From positions 1 through 9,254 of the forward strand of contig JAFAYS010001181.1 of NCBI GenBank assembly GCA_019240175.1: 9,254 nucleotides of DNA, written 5' to 3'. Both the position numbers and the translations under genes were made by a program. The DNA comes from Chloroflexota bacterium. GTDB taxonomy: Bacteria > Chloroflexota > Chloroflexia > Chloroflexales > Kallotenuaceae. Position 1 is the stretch's first letter; each line of letters starts with the position of its first letter. Positions 1-6,686 of the stretch are shown here, piece by piece. The notes beneath the pieces were generated by a model that had not been told where the DNA came from, did no database searches, and saw only the letters and a list, made by a program, of their open reading frames with translations.

Positions 1-1
1 C

Positions 2-76
2 GGCGACACGGCTAAGACCGAGAGCAAAAGCGAGCCGGTAGCCAGTCCAGCCAAACCTGCGAGCGATGCAGCCTAG
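2..76 (+). CDS. C-terminal tail of an unidentified protein (5' end outside window)
   Basis: Reading from base 2, the frame gives 24 residues ending GDTAKTESKSEPVASPAKPASDAA and a TAG stop at 74-76. The tail is rich in Ala, Ser, Lys, Pro and Glu, like a disordered C-terminal extension, and no domain can be recognised from it. The plus-strand reading is supported by an intrinsic terminator on the same strand about 105 bases downstream (182-209), which would end this gene's transcript. The opposite strand is also open here (133 to 1), but gives no protein-like sequence. The identity of the gene cannot be given from this fragment. Confidence 0.55.
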   Translation, partial: GDTAKTESKSEPVASPAKPASDAA

Positions 77-82
77 TGCGAC

Positions 83-92
83 ACCATATGGT
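83..92. promoter_or_regulatory. 10-bp perfect palindrome in the spacer before the terminator
   Basis: ACCATATGGT is a perfect palindrome seven bases after the stop of the truncated upstream gene. It is followed directly by GTATAC (91-96), also self-complementary. Such a short palindrome could be a protein-binding site or chance. The rest of 77-181 shows only a poor promoter candidate (TTGAGC at 109-114 with CATAGC at 131-136), and that would lie upstream of a terminator. No riboswitch or T-box consensus is visible. Confidence 0.2.
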
Positions 93-181
93 ATACGTGT
101 GGATGTGATTGAGCACAAGCCAACATTCTCCATAGCCTCCTTAAGTAAGCAGCGGCGGACTACATTCTGCGCGTGTCGTTC

Positions 182-209
182 GGGGTGTCGTGTCTACGGC
201 ACCCCTTTT
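182..209 (+). terminator. Intrinsic terminator upstream of cysE
   Basis: Bases 182-191 (GGGGTGTCGT) pair with 196-205 (ACGGCACCCC) in a 10-bp stem with one G-U pair and a GTCT tetraloop. TTTT at 206-209 follows immediately. The T-tract is only on the plus strand, so it terminates plus-strand transcripts, most simply those of the truncated gene ending at 76. Because it lies only 60 bases before cysE, it could also act as an attenuator for a promoter further upstream, but no alternative antiterminator pairing was evident. Confidence 0.8.
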
Positions 210-224
210 CTGCGCTAAGCGCAG
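210..224. promoter_or_regulatory. 15-bp perfect odd palindrome between terminator and cysE
   Basis: CTGCGCTAAGCGCAG has two 7-base arms around a central A. It starts on the base after the terminator's T-tract and ends 33 bases before the cysE ribosome binding site. It could be a dimeric repressor's operator near the cysE promoter, or a second small leader hairpin (6-bp stem, TAA loop). No good sigma-70 promoter is visible in 225-256, so how it acts is open. Confidence 0.4.
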
Positions 225-269
225 CACCGTGTCAGTGACGCCGGTTCTGCCCTACTGGGAGGCTTTTGT

Positions 270-1028
270 ATGTCCATCTTTTCTGCATATTCGACGCTGC
301 GTGAAGATTTTCGCGCGATCGTGCGCAACGATCCTGCCGCGCGCAATGTTTTTGAGGTCATTCTTTATCCAGGTCTGCACGCGATCTTGATCCATCGCCT
401 GGCGCACCGCCTGTGGCAGCACAATATGCCCTTTGTGCCACGGCTGCTGTCGCAGATCGCGCGCTTCTTTACCGGCATCGAGATTCATCCCGGCGCGACG
501 ATCGGCTGCGGCTTCTTCATCGATCACGGCATGGGCGTCGTCGTCGGCGAAACAACCGAGGTTGGCGATTATGTCACGCTCTACCAGGGCGTGACGCTGG
601 GCGGCACCGGCAAGCAGCGCGGCAAGCGCCACCCAACGCTGGGCGATCATGTGGTGGTCGGCGTGGGAGCCTCGGTGCTTGGCGCGATCACGATCGGCGA
701 CGGCGCGCGCGTGGGCGGCGGCGCGGTGGTAGTGAAGGACGTCCCGCCGCATGCCACAGCGGTCGGTGTGCCGGCGCGCATCGTGGCCACACGCGACCCC
801 GAGACCGGCGCGACCCGCCGCTTTGAGCTGCTGCCCGATCCTGAAGGCGCAATGCTCAAATCGCTGCACGACAAGGTGCTGGAACTGGAAGGCCGGATCA
901 TGGAGCTGGAAGGCGAGATCGAAGGCCATCACGCACATCACCGCGAATTTCACGACTTGCCCGAATCATTGTTTGCAACGCTCAACACCAGCGGCGACTA
1001 CGACGGTGGGCCGGGGTGGGGCATCTAG
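270..1028 (+). CDS. cysE: Serine O-acetyltransferase
   Basis: Transfers acetyl from acetyl-CoA to L-serine, giving O-acetylserine, the carbon skeleton for cysteine synthesis in the cytoplasm. The 252-residue protein has an N-terminal helical region (about 1-65) and a left-handed beta-helix of hexapeptide repeats (about 70-172). It resembles the short Bacillus-type CysE rather than the longer enteric one. Catalytic Asp85-His86 (in FIDHGMG) and His121 (in KRHPTLGD) match E. coli Asp157-His158 and His193; the E. coli Asp143 position is Glu71, as in Bacillus. GGTGK (111-115) is the CoA/serine-site loop. A predicted coiled coil follows (about 194-218), then a His-rich stretch and a Gly-rich tail some 25 residues beyond the Bacillus protein. 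The start is fixed by GGGAGG at 257-262, seven bases before ATG. cysS follows after 12 bases, so the two are probably co-transcribed. Confidence 0.96.
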   Translation: MSIFSAYSTLREDFRAIVRNDPAARNVFEVILYPGLHAILIHRLAHRLWQHNMPFVPRLLSQIARFFTGIEIHPGATIGCGFFIDHGMGVVVGETTEVGDYVTLYQGVTLGGTGKQRGKRHPTLGDHVVVGVGASVLGAITIGDGARVGGGAVVVKDVPPHATAVGVPARIVATRDPETGATRRFELLPDPEGAMLKSLHDKVLELEGRIMELEGEIEGHHAHHREFHDLPESLFATLNTSGDYDGGPGWGI

Positions 1029-1040
1029 CAAGAGGAATCT

Positions 1041-2456
1041 ATGCCGATTCAACTGTATAACACGCAGTCAGGCACGCTTGAGCCGTTCGAAACGTTGGAG
1101 CCGAACCAAGTCAAGATGTATGTCTGCGGTCCAACGGTCTATGACAAAGCGCACATCGGCCACGGCATGTCGGCGCTGGTCTTCGACATCATTCGGCGCT
1201 ACCTGCAATACCGCGGCTACGACGTGACGCATGTGCAGAATTTTACCGATGTCGACGACAAGATCATCAACCGCGCCAACGCTGAGAACCGCGATCCGAT
1301 CGCGCTAGCCGAGGAATACATCAACGACTGGCACCGCCACGTCGCCGACCTCAACATTCTGCCAGCCACGGCCTACCCGCGCGCGACCACGACGATGAGC
1401 CAGATCATCGATCTGATCTCGACCTTGATCGAGCGCGGCAACGCCTACGCCGCCGACGGCGATGTGTATTTCCGCGTGCGCACCGACGAGGACTACGGCA
1501 AGCTTTCGCATCGCAGCATCGACGCCATGCGCTCCGGCGCGCGCATCGCTCCCGACGAGCGCAAAGACGATCCGCTGGATTTCGCGCTGTGGAAAGGCGC
1601 GAAGCCGGGCGAGCCCGCCTGGGATAGCCCGTGGGGCGGAGGACGGCCCGGCTGGCACATCGAGTGCTCGGCAATGATTCTCCAGGAGCTAGGGCCGAGC
1701 ATCGACATTCACGGCGGCGGCAACGATCTAATCTTTCCGCATCACGAGAACGAGATCGCGCAGAGCGAGTGCGCTACCGAGCAGACCTTTGTGCGTTACT
1801 GGATTCACAACGGCATGCTGCAGATGCGCTCCGCCAGCGGCGAGCTTGAGAAAATGTCCAAGTCGCTGGGCAACCTGGTGACGATCGACAATTTTCTGGC
1901 TGAGCATCCCGCCGATGTGCTGCGTCTGATGGTGCTGGCCTCGCCCTACCGCGCGCCGCTGATGTACGACGCCGGCGTGGTGGCCGAGAACGAGCGCAAG
2001 CTTGAGCGTCTGATGAGCGCGCTGCGTCCGTCGAACGGCACGACCAGCGACGGTGCGGCGGTTGAGTCGCTGACTGGCGCGATCGCCGAGGCACGCCAGA
2101 AATTTGAAGCGGCCATGGACAATGATTTCAACGGTGCCGGCGCGACAGCCGCGCTCTTCGACATGGTCAAAGCGATCAATACGGCCCGTGATGCCGGCGT
2201 TGGCGGCCAGCCGTTTACCGAGGCGCAGGCCAGGTTCCGCGAGATCGCCGGCGTGCTTGGCTTGGAGCTAAAGGAGCAGGCGCGTGGCGGTGAAGAGGCC
2301 GGGCCGTTTATCGAGCTGCTGATCAAGCTGCGCGCCGATCTGCGCAAAGCCAAGCAATACGCGCTGGCGGATCAGGTGCGTAACGAGCTGACAGCGCTGG
2401 GCGTGATCCTGGAAGATTCGGCGCAGGGCACCACCTGGCGATGGGGTAAAGCATGA
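1041..2456 (+). CDS. cysS: Cysteinyl-tRNA synthetase
   Basis: Class I aminoacyl-tRNA synthetase that activates cysteine with ATP and charges tRNA-Cys in the cytoplasm. At 471 residues it has the usual family length. The Rossmann catalytic domain carries HIGH at 38-41 (in PTVYDKAHIGHG) and KMSKS at 271-275. The active-site zinc ligands that select cysteine are all present: Cys29, Cys209, His234 and Glu238 (in HHENE), matching E. coli Cys28, Cys209, His234 and Glu238. The C-terminal third is the helical DALR-type tRNA-binding region. AGAGG at 1031-1035 is a good ribosome binding site. Its TGA stop overlaps the prmA start (ATGA, 2453-2456), implying translational coupling. Lying beside cysE, it links cysteine supply to its use in translation, a pairing also known in Firmicutes. 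Confidence 0.98.
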   Translation: MPIQLYNTQSGTLEPFETLEPNQVKMYVCGPTVYDKAHIGHGMSALVFDIIRRYLQYRGYDVTHVQNFTDVDDKIINRANAENRDPIALAEEYINDWHRHVADLNILPATAYPRATTTMSQIIDLISTLIERGNAYAADGDVYFRVRTDEDYGKLSHRSIDAMRSGARIAPDERKDDPLDFALWKGAKPGEPAWDSPWGGGRPGWHIECSAMILQELGPSIDIHGGGNDLIFPHHENEIAQSECATEQTFVRYWIHNGMLQMRSASGELEKMSKSLGNLVTIDNFLAEHPADVLRLMVLASPYRAPLMYDAGVVAENERKLERLMSALRPSNGTTSDGAAVESLTGAIAEARQKFEAAMDNDFNGAGATAALFDMVKAINTARDAGVGGQPFTEAQARFREIAGVLGLELKEQARGGEEAGPFIELLIKLRADLRKAKQYALADQVRNELTALGVILEDSAQGTTWRWGKA

Positions 2457-3442
2457 GCTGGCTTGAACTAAGTGTTGAGATCGAGCAAGAAGCGATCGAA
2501 TCCGTCACCGAGCTGTTCGCGCAGGTCGGCTACAACCAGGGCGTCGCGATCGACCAGCCGTTCGTAGGCTCGCCCGACGGCCCCGAGTACACGATCGACG
2601 CGGCCAAGCCGGTGATTGTGCGCACCTACATTCCGCTCGACGGGTATGCCGAAGAGTCGCGGGCACGGCTTGAGCAAGGGCTGTGGGCGCTAGGGATGAT
2701 GCGTCCAGTCGGCGAGCTGCAGGTGCGGCAGATGGAAGAAGAAGACTGGGCCAATGCCTGGAAGGCGCACTACCCGATTCGGCGCATCGGCGAGCGCTTC
2801 GTGATTGTGCCGTCGTGGCTAGAGTACACAGCGCAGCCCGGCGATCTGATCCTCAACCTCGATCCGGGCATGGCCTTTGGCACTGGCCTGCACCCGACAA
2901 CGCAGCTGTGTCTGGTGCTGCTGGAACGCTACGTCCAGCCCGATGCACGCACGCTGGATCTCGGCTGCGGCTCCGGCATTCTGGCGATCGCGGCGGCCAA
3001 GGCGGGCGCGGATCCCGTCCTGGCGATCGACAACGATCCGATCGCGGTGCAGGCAACCGAAGAAAACGTCGCGCGCAACGGCGTGACAGCACTGATCACC
3101 ACCGTCGAGGGCAGTTTGGGACCGGGCGCTCAGCTTGGCCACTGGCTCGGCAGCGACTGGGCGATCAAGCAGCGCACAGCCAATGCACGTCCCGAAGGCC
3201 CGGTCGCGTTTGAGCCCGACGCCGAGTTCGATCTGATCGTGGCGAATATTCTGGCCAACGTGCATGTGCTGCTGGCACCCTACCTGGAGCGCGCGCTCAA
3301 GCCCGGCGGCCTGCTGGTCACCTCCGGCATCATCTCTGATCGTGAGACCGACGTGGTGGCGGCGTTCGAGGCCGCAGGCTTACAGCCGATCGAACGCTTG
3401 CAAGAAGGCGATTGGGTAGCGCTGGTTCATCGTCGGGTGTAG
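2453..3442 (+). CDS. prmA: Ribosomal protein L11 methyltransferase
   Basis: SAM-dependent enzyme that methylates ribosomal protein L11. The 329-residue sequence has a PrmA N-terminal substrate domain with EEDWANAWKAHY (96-107), then DPGMAFGTGLHPTT (137-150), the SAM-binding loop DLGCGSG (169-175), the acidic motif AIDNDP (191-196) and the family signature VANILANV (253-260). Between the end of beta-strand 'TTVEGSL' and 'FDLIVANIL' there is an extra stretch (roughly 221-247) longer than in most PrmA proteins I know; family PrmA is usually near 290-310 residues. The start overlaps the cysS stop by four bases, so coupling is likely. A foldback repeat begins six bases after its stop. Confidence 0.94.
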   Translation: MSWLELSVEIEQEAIESVTELFAQVGYNQGVAIDQPFVGSPDGPEYTIDAAKPVIVRTYIPLDGYAEESRARLEQGLWALGMMRPVGELQVRQMEEEDWANAWKAHYPIRRIGERFVIVPSWLEYTAQPGDLILNLDPGMAFGTGLHPTTQLCLVLLERYVQPDARTLDLGCGSGILAIAAAKAGADPVLAIDNDPIAVQATEENVARNGVTALITTVEGSLGPGAQLGHWLGSDWAIKQRTANARPEGPVAFEPDAEFDLIVANILANVHVLLAPYLERALKPGGLLVTSGIISDRETDVVAAFEAAGLQPIERLQEGDWVALVHRRV

Positions 3443-3447
3443 CAGGA

Positions 3448-3556
3448 AGGCCCTCACCCCGCCTGCGGGCCGCCCCTTCCCCGAACCTCCGCCGACTTCG
3501 GCGTCGGTTGCGGCAGGCGAGGGGTAGATTAGTGCCGTGAGAGTTGGTGAGGGCCT
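3448..3556. repeat. 109-bp foldback (long imperfect palindrome) element
   Basis: The ends are a perfect 11-bp inverted repeat: AGGCCCTCACC (3448-3458) and GGTGAGGGCCT (3546-3556). Inside, CCCCGCCTGC (3457-3466) pairs with GCAGGCGAGGGG (3513-3524) with one bulged base. GCCGC (3469-3473) faces GCGGC (3510-3514), and CGCCGA (3490-3495) faces TCGGCG (3498-3503) at the tip. The whole unit can fold into one long hairpin. It has no coding potential of its own and fills nearly the entire prmA-rsmE gap. I recall GGCCCTCACC-type intergenic palindromes as highly repeated in Chloroflexia and cyanobacteria, so a dispersed REP- or MITE-like element is the likely nature. Only one copy is in this window. Confidence 0.75.
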
Positions 3557-3579
3557 GTATTAAAAGGTAGCAATCGTTT

Positions 3580-4404
3580 ATGGCGAAGCGCCGTCAACGT
3601 CAAGCTGACACGCGCCGTCGACAGCCGACCGACAGCAACACCTACCGCTTCTTTGTCGCGCCCGAGGTGCTGCAAGGCCGCGTGGCGCGGATCGAAGATG
3701 CGGCGCTGATCCACCAGCTCAGCACGGTGCTGCGGCTCAACGCGGGCGATCAGATCACGCTGCTGGATAACAGCGGCTGGGAATACGTCGTCGCGCTGGA
3801 CGAGATCGGGCGCGGCTACATCAGCGGCGCGATCGAGCGCAAAACGCTGGCCGAGACCGAGCCGCAGCTCAAGCTGACGCTGTATGTCGCGCTGCTGCGG
3901 GGCGAGCGCTTCGAGTGGGTGCTGCAAAAAGGTACCGAGCTGGGCGTGAGCGCGTTTGTGCCGGTTGTTTGCCAGCGCAGCGTGATCGACGACATCGCCG
4001 AGATCGGCGCGGCCAAGATCGAGCGCTGGGAGCGCATTGTGCGTGAGGCTGCCGAGCAATCGCGACGGGCCAAGCTGCCCAAGCTGCTGCCGGCGATGCT
4101 CTTCGACACGGCCTGTGACCACGCGGCGCGCCGATCGCGGGCCTTTGTGCTGTGGGAAGGCGGCGGAGGATCAAGTTTGCGCTCCCTGATCGGCAGTGAC
4201 GAAGCGCGACCATTAGCCGAAGAAGCGCCATTCTCGATCGCGCTGCTGAGCGGCCCCGAGGGCGGCTTTACCGAAAGCGAGATGGCGACCGCTGTGATGT
4301 ATCGGCTGGGGCTGGCCTCGCTCGGGCCGCGGATTCTACGCGCCGAGACCGCGCCGGTGGCGGCGGCGGCAGCCGTGCTGTTCATGTACGGCGATCTGGA
4401 CTGA
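3580..4404 (+). CDS. rsmE: 16S rRNA (uracil1498-N3)-methyltransferase
   Basis: SPOUT-class methyltransferase that modifies U1498 of 16S rRNA in the 30S subunit. Residues 22-90 form the N-terminal PUA-like domain, beginning YRFFVAPE, the usual RsmE opening. The C-terminal trefoil-knot SAM domain contains FEWVLQKGTELGV (111-123), the helix with REAAEQSRRA (154-163), GPEGGFTESE (215-224) and LGPRILRAETAP (238-249), all family signatures. The first 20 residues are an extra, very basic segment (MAKRRQRQADTRRRQ...) not found in typical RsmE. There is no ATG, GTG or TTG between it and YRFF, so the extension is probably real. AAAAGGTAG (3562-3570) is a reasonable ribosome binding site. It is separated from prmA by the foldback element but is probably read from the same operon. 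prmA-rsmE adjacency is common in bacteria. Confidence 0.94.
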   Translation: MAKRRQRQADTRRRQPTDSNTYRFFVAPEVLQGRVARIEDAALIHQLSTVLRLNAGDQITLLDNSGWEYVVALDEIGRGYISGAIERKTLAETEPQLKLTLYVALLRGERFEWVLQKGTELGVSAFVPVVCQRSVIDDIAEIGAAKIERWERIVREAAEQSRRAKLPKLLPAMLFDTACDHAARRSRAFVLWEGGGGSSLRSLIGSDEARPLAEEAPFSIALLSGPEGGFTESEMATAVMYRLGLASLGPRILRAETAPVAAAAAVLFMYGDLD

Positions 4405-4429
4405 CGGTTGCGATAACCGCTAGGGAAAC

Positions 4430-4489
4430 AAGAGCGGGATCAATGGCTTGCTGGGTATAATGAAACCTGCAACCCTTGATCCCGTTTTT
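4430..4489 (+). terminator. Terminator-like hairpin after rsmE, directly before ctpA
   Basis: CGGGATCAA (4435-4443) is exactly complementary to TTGATCCCG (4476-4484), and TTTTT follows at 4485-4489. The purine-rich AAGAG before the left arm can extend pairing into the T-tract. The 32-base loop can pair further: TTGC (4448-4451) with GCAA (4469-4472), and GGT (4454-4456) with ACC (4465-4467). The T-tract ends only five bases before the ctpA ribosome binding site, so it is either the terminator of the cysE-rsmE transcript or a leader attenuator. The long loop makes it weaker than the other two terminators in the window. Confidence 0.6.
4456..4461 (+). promoter_or_regulatory. Perfect -10 box (TATAAT) for ctpA, inside the hairpin loop
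   Basis: TATAAT occurs 44 bases before the ctpA start, preceded by TGGG, close to but not an exact extended -10. No TTGACA-like -35 is found at 16-18 bp spacing (4433-4438 reads AGCGGG). Transcription would begin near 4467-4469, after the left arm of the surrounding terminator hairpin and before its right arm. A perfect TATAAT is unlikely by chance in GC-rich DNA, but no start site is known. Confidence 0.5.
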
Positions 4490-4504
4490 GGTTAGGAGTA
4501 GGGC

Positions 4505-5899
4505 ATGGTACGAATATCTCGCGCGGTCGCTGTCGGCGCGCTGGTATCAGGTCTGATCGCGATTCTTGCGTTTGTGGGCGGCATCGTCGTGGCACAGCGC
4601 TGGGGCAATAGATTACCGCAGGTCGCGGCGGCAGGCTCAAGCAGTAACGCGCAAGCCAGCACGCCCGACAAAGCCGAGGCCGATTTTAAGGTGTTCTGGC
4701 AGGTCTGGAACCTGGTCGATGACAGGTTCTACCACAAAGAGCCGCTCAATTATCGCGACATGACCTACGGCGCGATCGAGGGCATGTTGAGATCGCTGGG
4801 TGACGACTACACCTTTTTTGAAGAGCCACAGGCGGCAGAGCAGACCCGCGAGCGGATCTCGGGGCAGGTCGAAGGCATCGGCGCGTACCTCGAACACAAA
4901 GACGGCAAGCTGCTCATCCTCTCACCGATCGAGGAGTCGCCCGCCGAGCGAGCAGGCGTGCAGGCCGGCGATCAGATCCTCAAGGTCGATGATATTGAGA
5001 TGGCAACGTATATAGAGGGTCTCGAAGGCAACGAGGCGTCGCGCAAAGCGGCGGAGCTGATTCGCGGCAAGCAAGGCACTCCCGTCAAGCTGACGCTCTT
5101 CCGCGCGAGCAGCAATCAGACCTTTGAGCTGTCGATTGTACGCGACTCGGTGCCGCTGGTCAGCGTGCGCTCGTATCTGCTGGATGGCAACGTCGGCTAT
5201 GTGCAGGTCAGCGAGTTCAAGGACACCACCACCGGCGAGCTCGATCGCCAGCTCAAGAATCTGATGGCGCAGCAGCCCAAGGGCCTGATCCTGGATCTGC
5301 GCAATAATCCCGGCGGCTTGCTCACCTCGGGGCGTCAGATGATCGGGCGCTTCGTGGCAAACGGCGTTGCGCTGCAAGAAGAGTTTAGCGACGGCACGCT
5401 CGAAAACCTGGCGATCGAGCGCGACAGCAACGCCGCCGACGCGCTGGACATTCCGCTGATCGTGCTGACCAATAACGGCTCGGCCAGCGCCTCCGAGATT
5501 GTTGCGGGAGCGCTGCGCGATCACAAGCGGGCGATGCTGCTGGGCGAGAAAACCTTTGGTAAAGGCTCGGTGCAATCGATCGAGCCGCTCGCCGACAACT
5601 CGTCGCTGCGGGTCACGATCGCGCACTGGCTCACGCCCAACGGCACCGAGATTCATAAAAAAGGACTTGAGCCGGACTACTATGTGCCGTTTCAGCAGGA
5701 CGATCAGTATCTGATCAAGTTCCCGCAGCGTCGCCCGACCGATCCCGAGTCGGCTAAGGACTCGCAGCTCTGGTGGGCCGTCAAGCTGCTGACATCCGAC
5801 GAGCGCCCAAGCTTCACCGCGCCGACGCCCACGCCGTCAGCCGAGGAAAGCGCCGCGCCTTCGCCAGCCCCACAAGCAACCGAAACCACCACGCCGTAA
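4505..5899 (+). CDS. ctpA: Carboxy-terminal processing peptidase (S41A), membrane-anchored
   Basis: Tail-specific serine protease acting outside the cytoplasmic membrane on C-termini of exported or membrane proteins; its substrates here are unknown. Of 464 residues, 8-30 form one hydrophobic segment after a basic start (MVRISR), acting as signal anchor. A helical N-domain (about 56-115) precedes a PDZ domain (about 118-205, with GVQAGDQILKVDD). The protease core includes GYVQVSEF (231-238), LDLRNNPGG (263-271) and GSASASEIVAGAL (325-337). By alignment with Prc and CtpB, the catalytic pair is Ser328 and Lys353 (in GEKTFGKGSVQ), with Gln357 and Asp339 also conserved. The last 30 or so residues are Pro/Thr/Ala/Ser-rich and disordered. 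AGGAG at 4494-4498 fixes the start. The gene stands alone between a hairpin and a terminator. Confidence 0.95.
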   Translation: MVRISRAVAVGALVSGLIAILAFVGGIVVAQRWGNRLPQVAAAGSSSNAQASTPDKAEADFKVFWQVWNLVDDRFYHKEPLNYRDMTYGAIEGMLRSLGDDYTFFEEPQAAEQTRERISGQVEGIGAYLEHKDGKLLILSPIEESPAERAGVQAGDQILKVDDIEMATYIEGLEGNEASRKAAELIRGKQGTPVKLTLFRASSNQTFELSIVRDSVPLVSVRSYLLDGNVGYVQVSEFKDTTTGELDRQLKNLMAQQPKGLILDLRNNPGGLLTSGRQMIGRFVANGVALQEEFSDGTLENLAIERDSNAADALDIPLIVLTNNGSASASEIVAGALRDHKRAMLLGEKTFGKGSVQSIEPLADNSSLRVTIAHWLTPNGTEIHKKGLEPDYYVPFQQDDQYLIKFPQRRPTDPESAKDSQLWWAVKLLTSDERPSFTAPTPTPSAEESAAPSPAPQATETTTP

Positions 5900-5910
5900 C
5901 GTTAAACAGA

Positions 5911-5949
5911 GCGGCAGCGCGACTCCTCAGCGCTGCCGCATTCTTTTTT
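5911..5949 (+). terminator. Intrinsic terminator of ctpA, between convergent genes
   Basis: GCGGCAGCGC (5911-5920) pairs perfectly with GCGCTGCCGC (5930-5939) over 10 bp, with a 9-base loop, followed by a T-rich run ending in six Ts (5941-5949). It begins 12 bases after the ctpA stop. The minus-strand side has only a weak T run (TCTGTTT), so it may also stop comF transcripts less efficiently. Confidence 0.88.
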
Positions 5950-5961
5950 CCAATTCCTGTT

Positions 5962-6627
5962 TTACAAGCCACGCGCCAGCGCCAGCGCATGAACTTCGCG
6001 CGCGCCCGCCGCATGAAGCGCCTGCGCTGCGGCCTCGACTGTTGCGCCAGTCGTCAGCACATCATCGATCACCAGGATGCGCCCCGGTGGCGAGGTCGTG
6101 CCCTGCCACACGAACGCCTCACGCACATTCGCGCGTCGCTCGGCCCGATTCAGATCGGCCTGCTGTGAGGTTTGGCGCACCCGCACAAGCTCGCTGGCCA
6201 GCAGCGGTAACCCGGCCTGACGCCCAAGCTGCGCCGCCAGCAGCTGCGCCTGATTGAACCCGCGCTTGCGCAGCCGCTCCGGGTGCAGCGGCACCGCCAC
6301 GATCGCATCGACGGCGATTGGATGAGCCTTCAGGTAGCGGTTCAGCAGCACGCCCAGCGGCGCGGCCATACGCTTGCGGCGATTGTACTTGAGCGTATGC
6401 ACAGCCTCACGGATCGCGCCCTCAAAGACGTACGCGCCCGCCGTCGAGCTCAGAAACGGGCTGTTCAAGCGCAGATGCTGCTCACGATTCGCCGCGTCGG
6501 GTACGAAGCGACAGCTGGCCTGACAGGCCGGGCAGAGCAGCGCGCCTCGGCTTTTGCAGCCGGCACAGCGCGGCGGAAATAATAAATCCAGGATGTCGTC
6601 GATCAGGGACTGCATGGTCTGTAGCAT
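5962..6627 (-). CDS. comF: ComF family phosphoribosyltransferase-like protein
   Basis: ComF proteins combine an N-terminal four-cysteine zinc finger with a phosphoribosyltransferase fold. They help DNA uptake in naturally competent bacteria, where they work with the ComFA helicase and DprA, but the biochemical role is not settled. Here Cys21, Cys24, Cys32 and Cys35 (CAGC...CPAC) form the zinc site. PLHPERLRKRGFNQAQLLA (113-131) is the usual family motif, and ILVIDDVLTTGAT (184-196) is the PRPP-binding loop. At 221 residues the length is normal. No strong ribosome binding site precedes ATG 6627; Met5 (6615) is an alternative start and has none either. It lies 59 bases downstream of the anti-sigma gene on the same strand, so it may be the last gene of that operon. 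No other competence genes are in the window, so competence itself cannot be claimed. Confidence 0.92.
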   Translation of the reverse strand: MLQTMQSLIDDILDLLFPPRCAGCKSRGALLCPACQASCRFVPDAANREQHLRLNSPFLSSTAGAYVFEGAIREAVHTLKYNRRKRMAAPLGVLLNRYLKAHPIAVDAIVAVPLHPERLRKRGFNQAQLLAAQLGRQAGLPLLASELVRVRQTSQQADLNRAERRANVREAFVWQGTTSPPGRILVIDDVLTTGATVEAAAQALHAAGAREVHALALARGL

Positions 6628-6633
6628 AGACCA
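6615..6633. repeat. Small inverted repeat spanning both comF start candidates
   Basis: TGGTCT (6615-6620) and AGACCA (6628-6633) are exact complements around a 7-base spacer containing the ATG at 6627-6625; the second candidate ATG (6615-6613) begins at the edge. In comF mRNA this could form a small hairpin around the initiation site. A 6-bp stem may be chance. Confidence 0.25.
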
Positions 6634-6686
6634 ATCGCAGCGGAAGCTGATCGAACAAACTTCCTGGATTGAAGCGGCTTTGTGTA

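Noticed and set aside
1..133. Minus-strand open frame running off the left edge, with AAGGAGG near an ATG at 133
   Set aside because: The spacing from AAGGAGG to ATG is only two bases, the peptide is not protein-like, and the plus-strand terminator supports a plus-strand gene ending at 76.
77..269. T-box or other cysteine riboswitch in front of cysE-cysS
   Set aside because: The terminator is there, but no AGGGTGGnACCGCG-like T-box sequence, specifier stem or alternative antiterminator could be found in the short leader.
252..953. Long minus-strand frame (233 codons) opposite cysE
   Set aside because: It is rich in His, Arg and Ala with no domain, and lies wholly opposite an unmistakable cysE; typical antisense shadow in GC-rich DNA.
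3529..4122. Minus-strand frame (197 codons) opposite rsmE
   Set aside because: Shadow of rsmE; starts and ends without gene-like context and includes part of the foldback repeat.
4405..4419. Small hairpin CGGTT-GCGAT-AACCG right after the rsmE stop
   Set aside because: Only five base pairs and no T-tract; not a credible terminator.
4922..5656. Long minus-strand frame (244 codons) opposite ctpA
   Set aside because: Shadow of the ctpA reading frame, with no recognisable motif or ribosome binding site.
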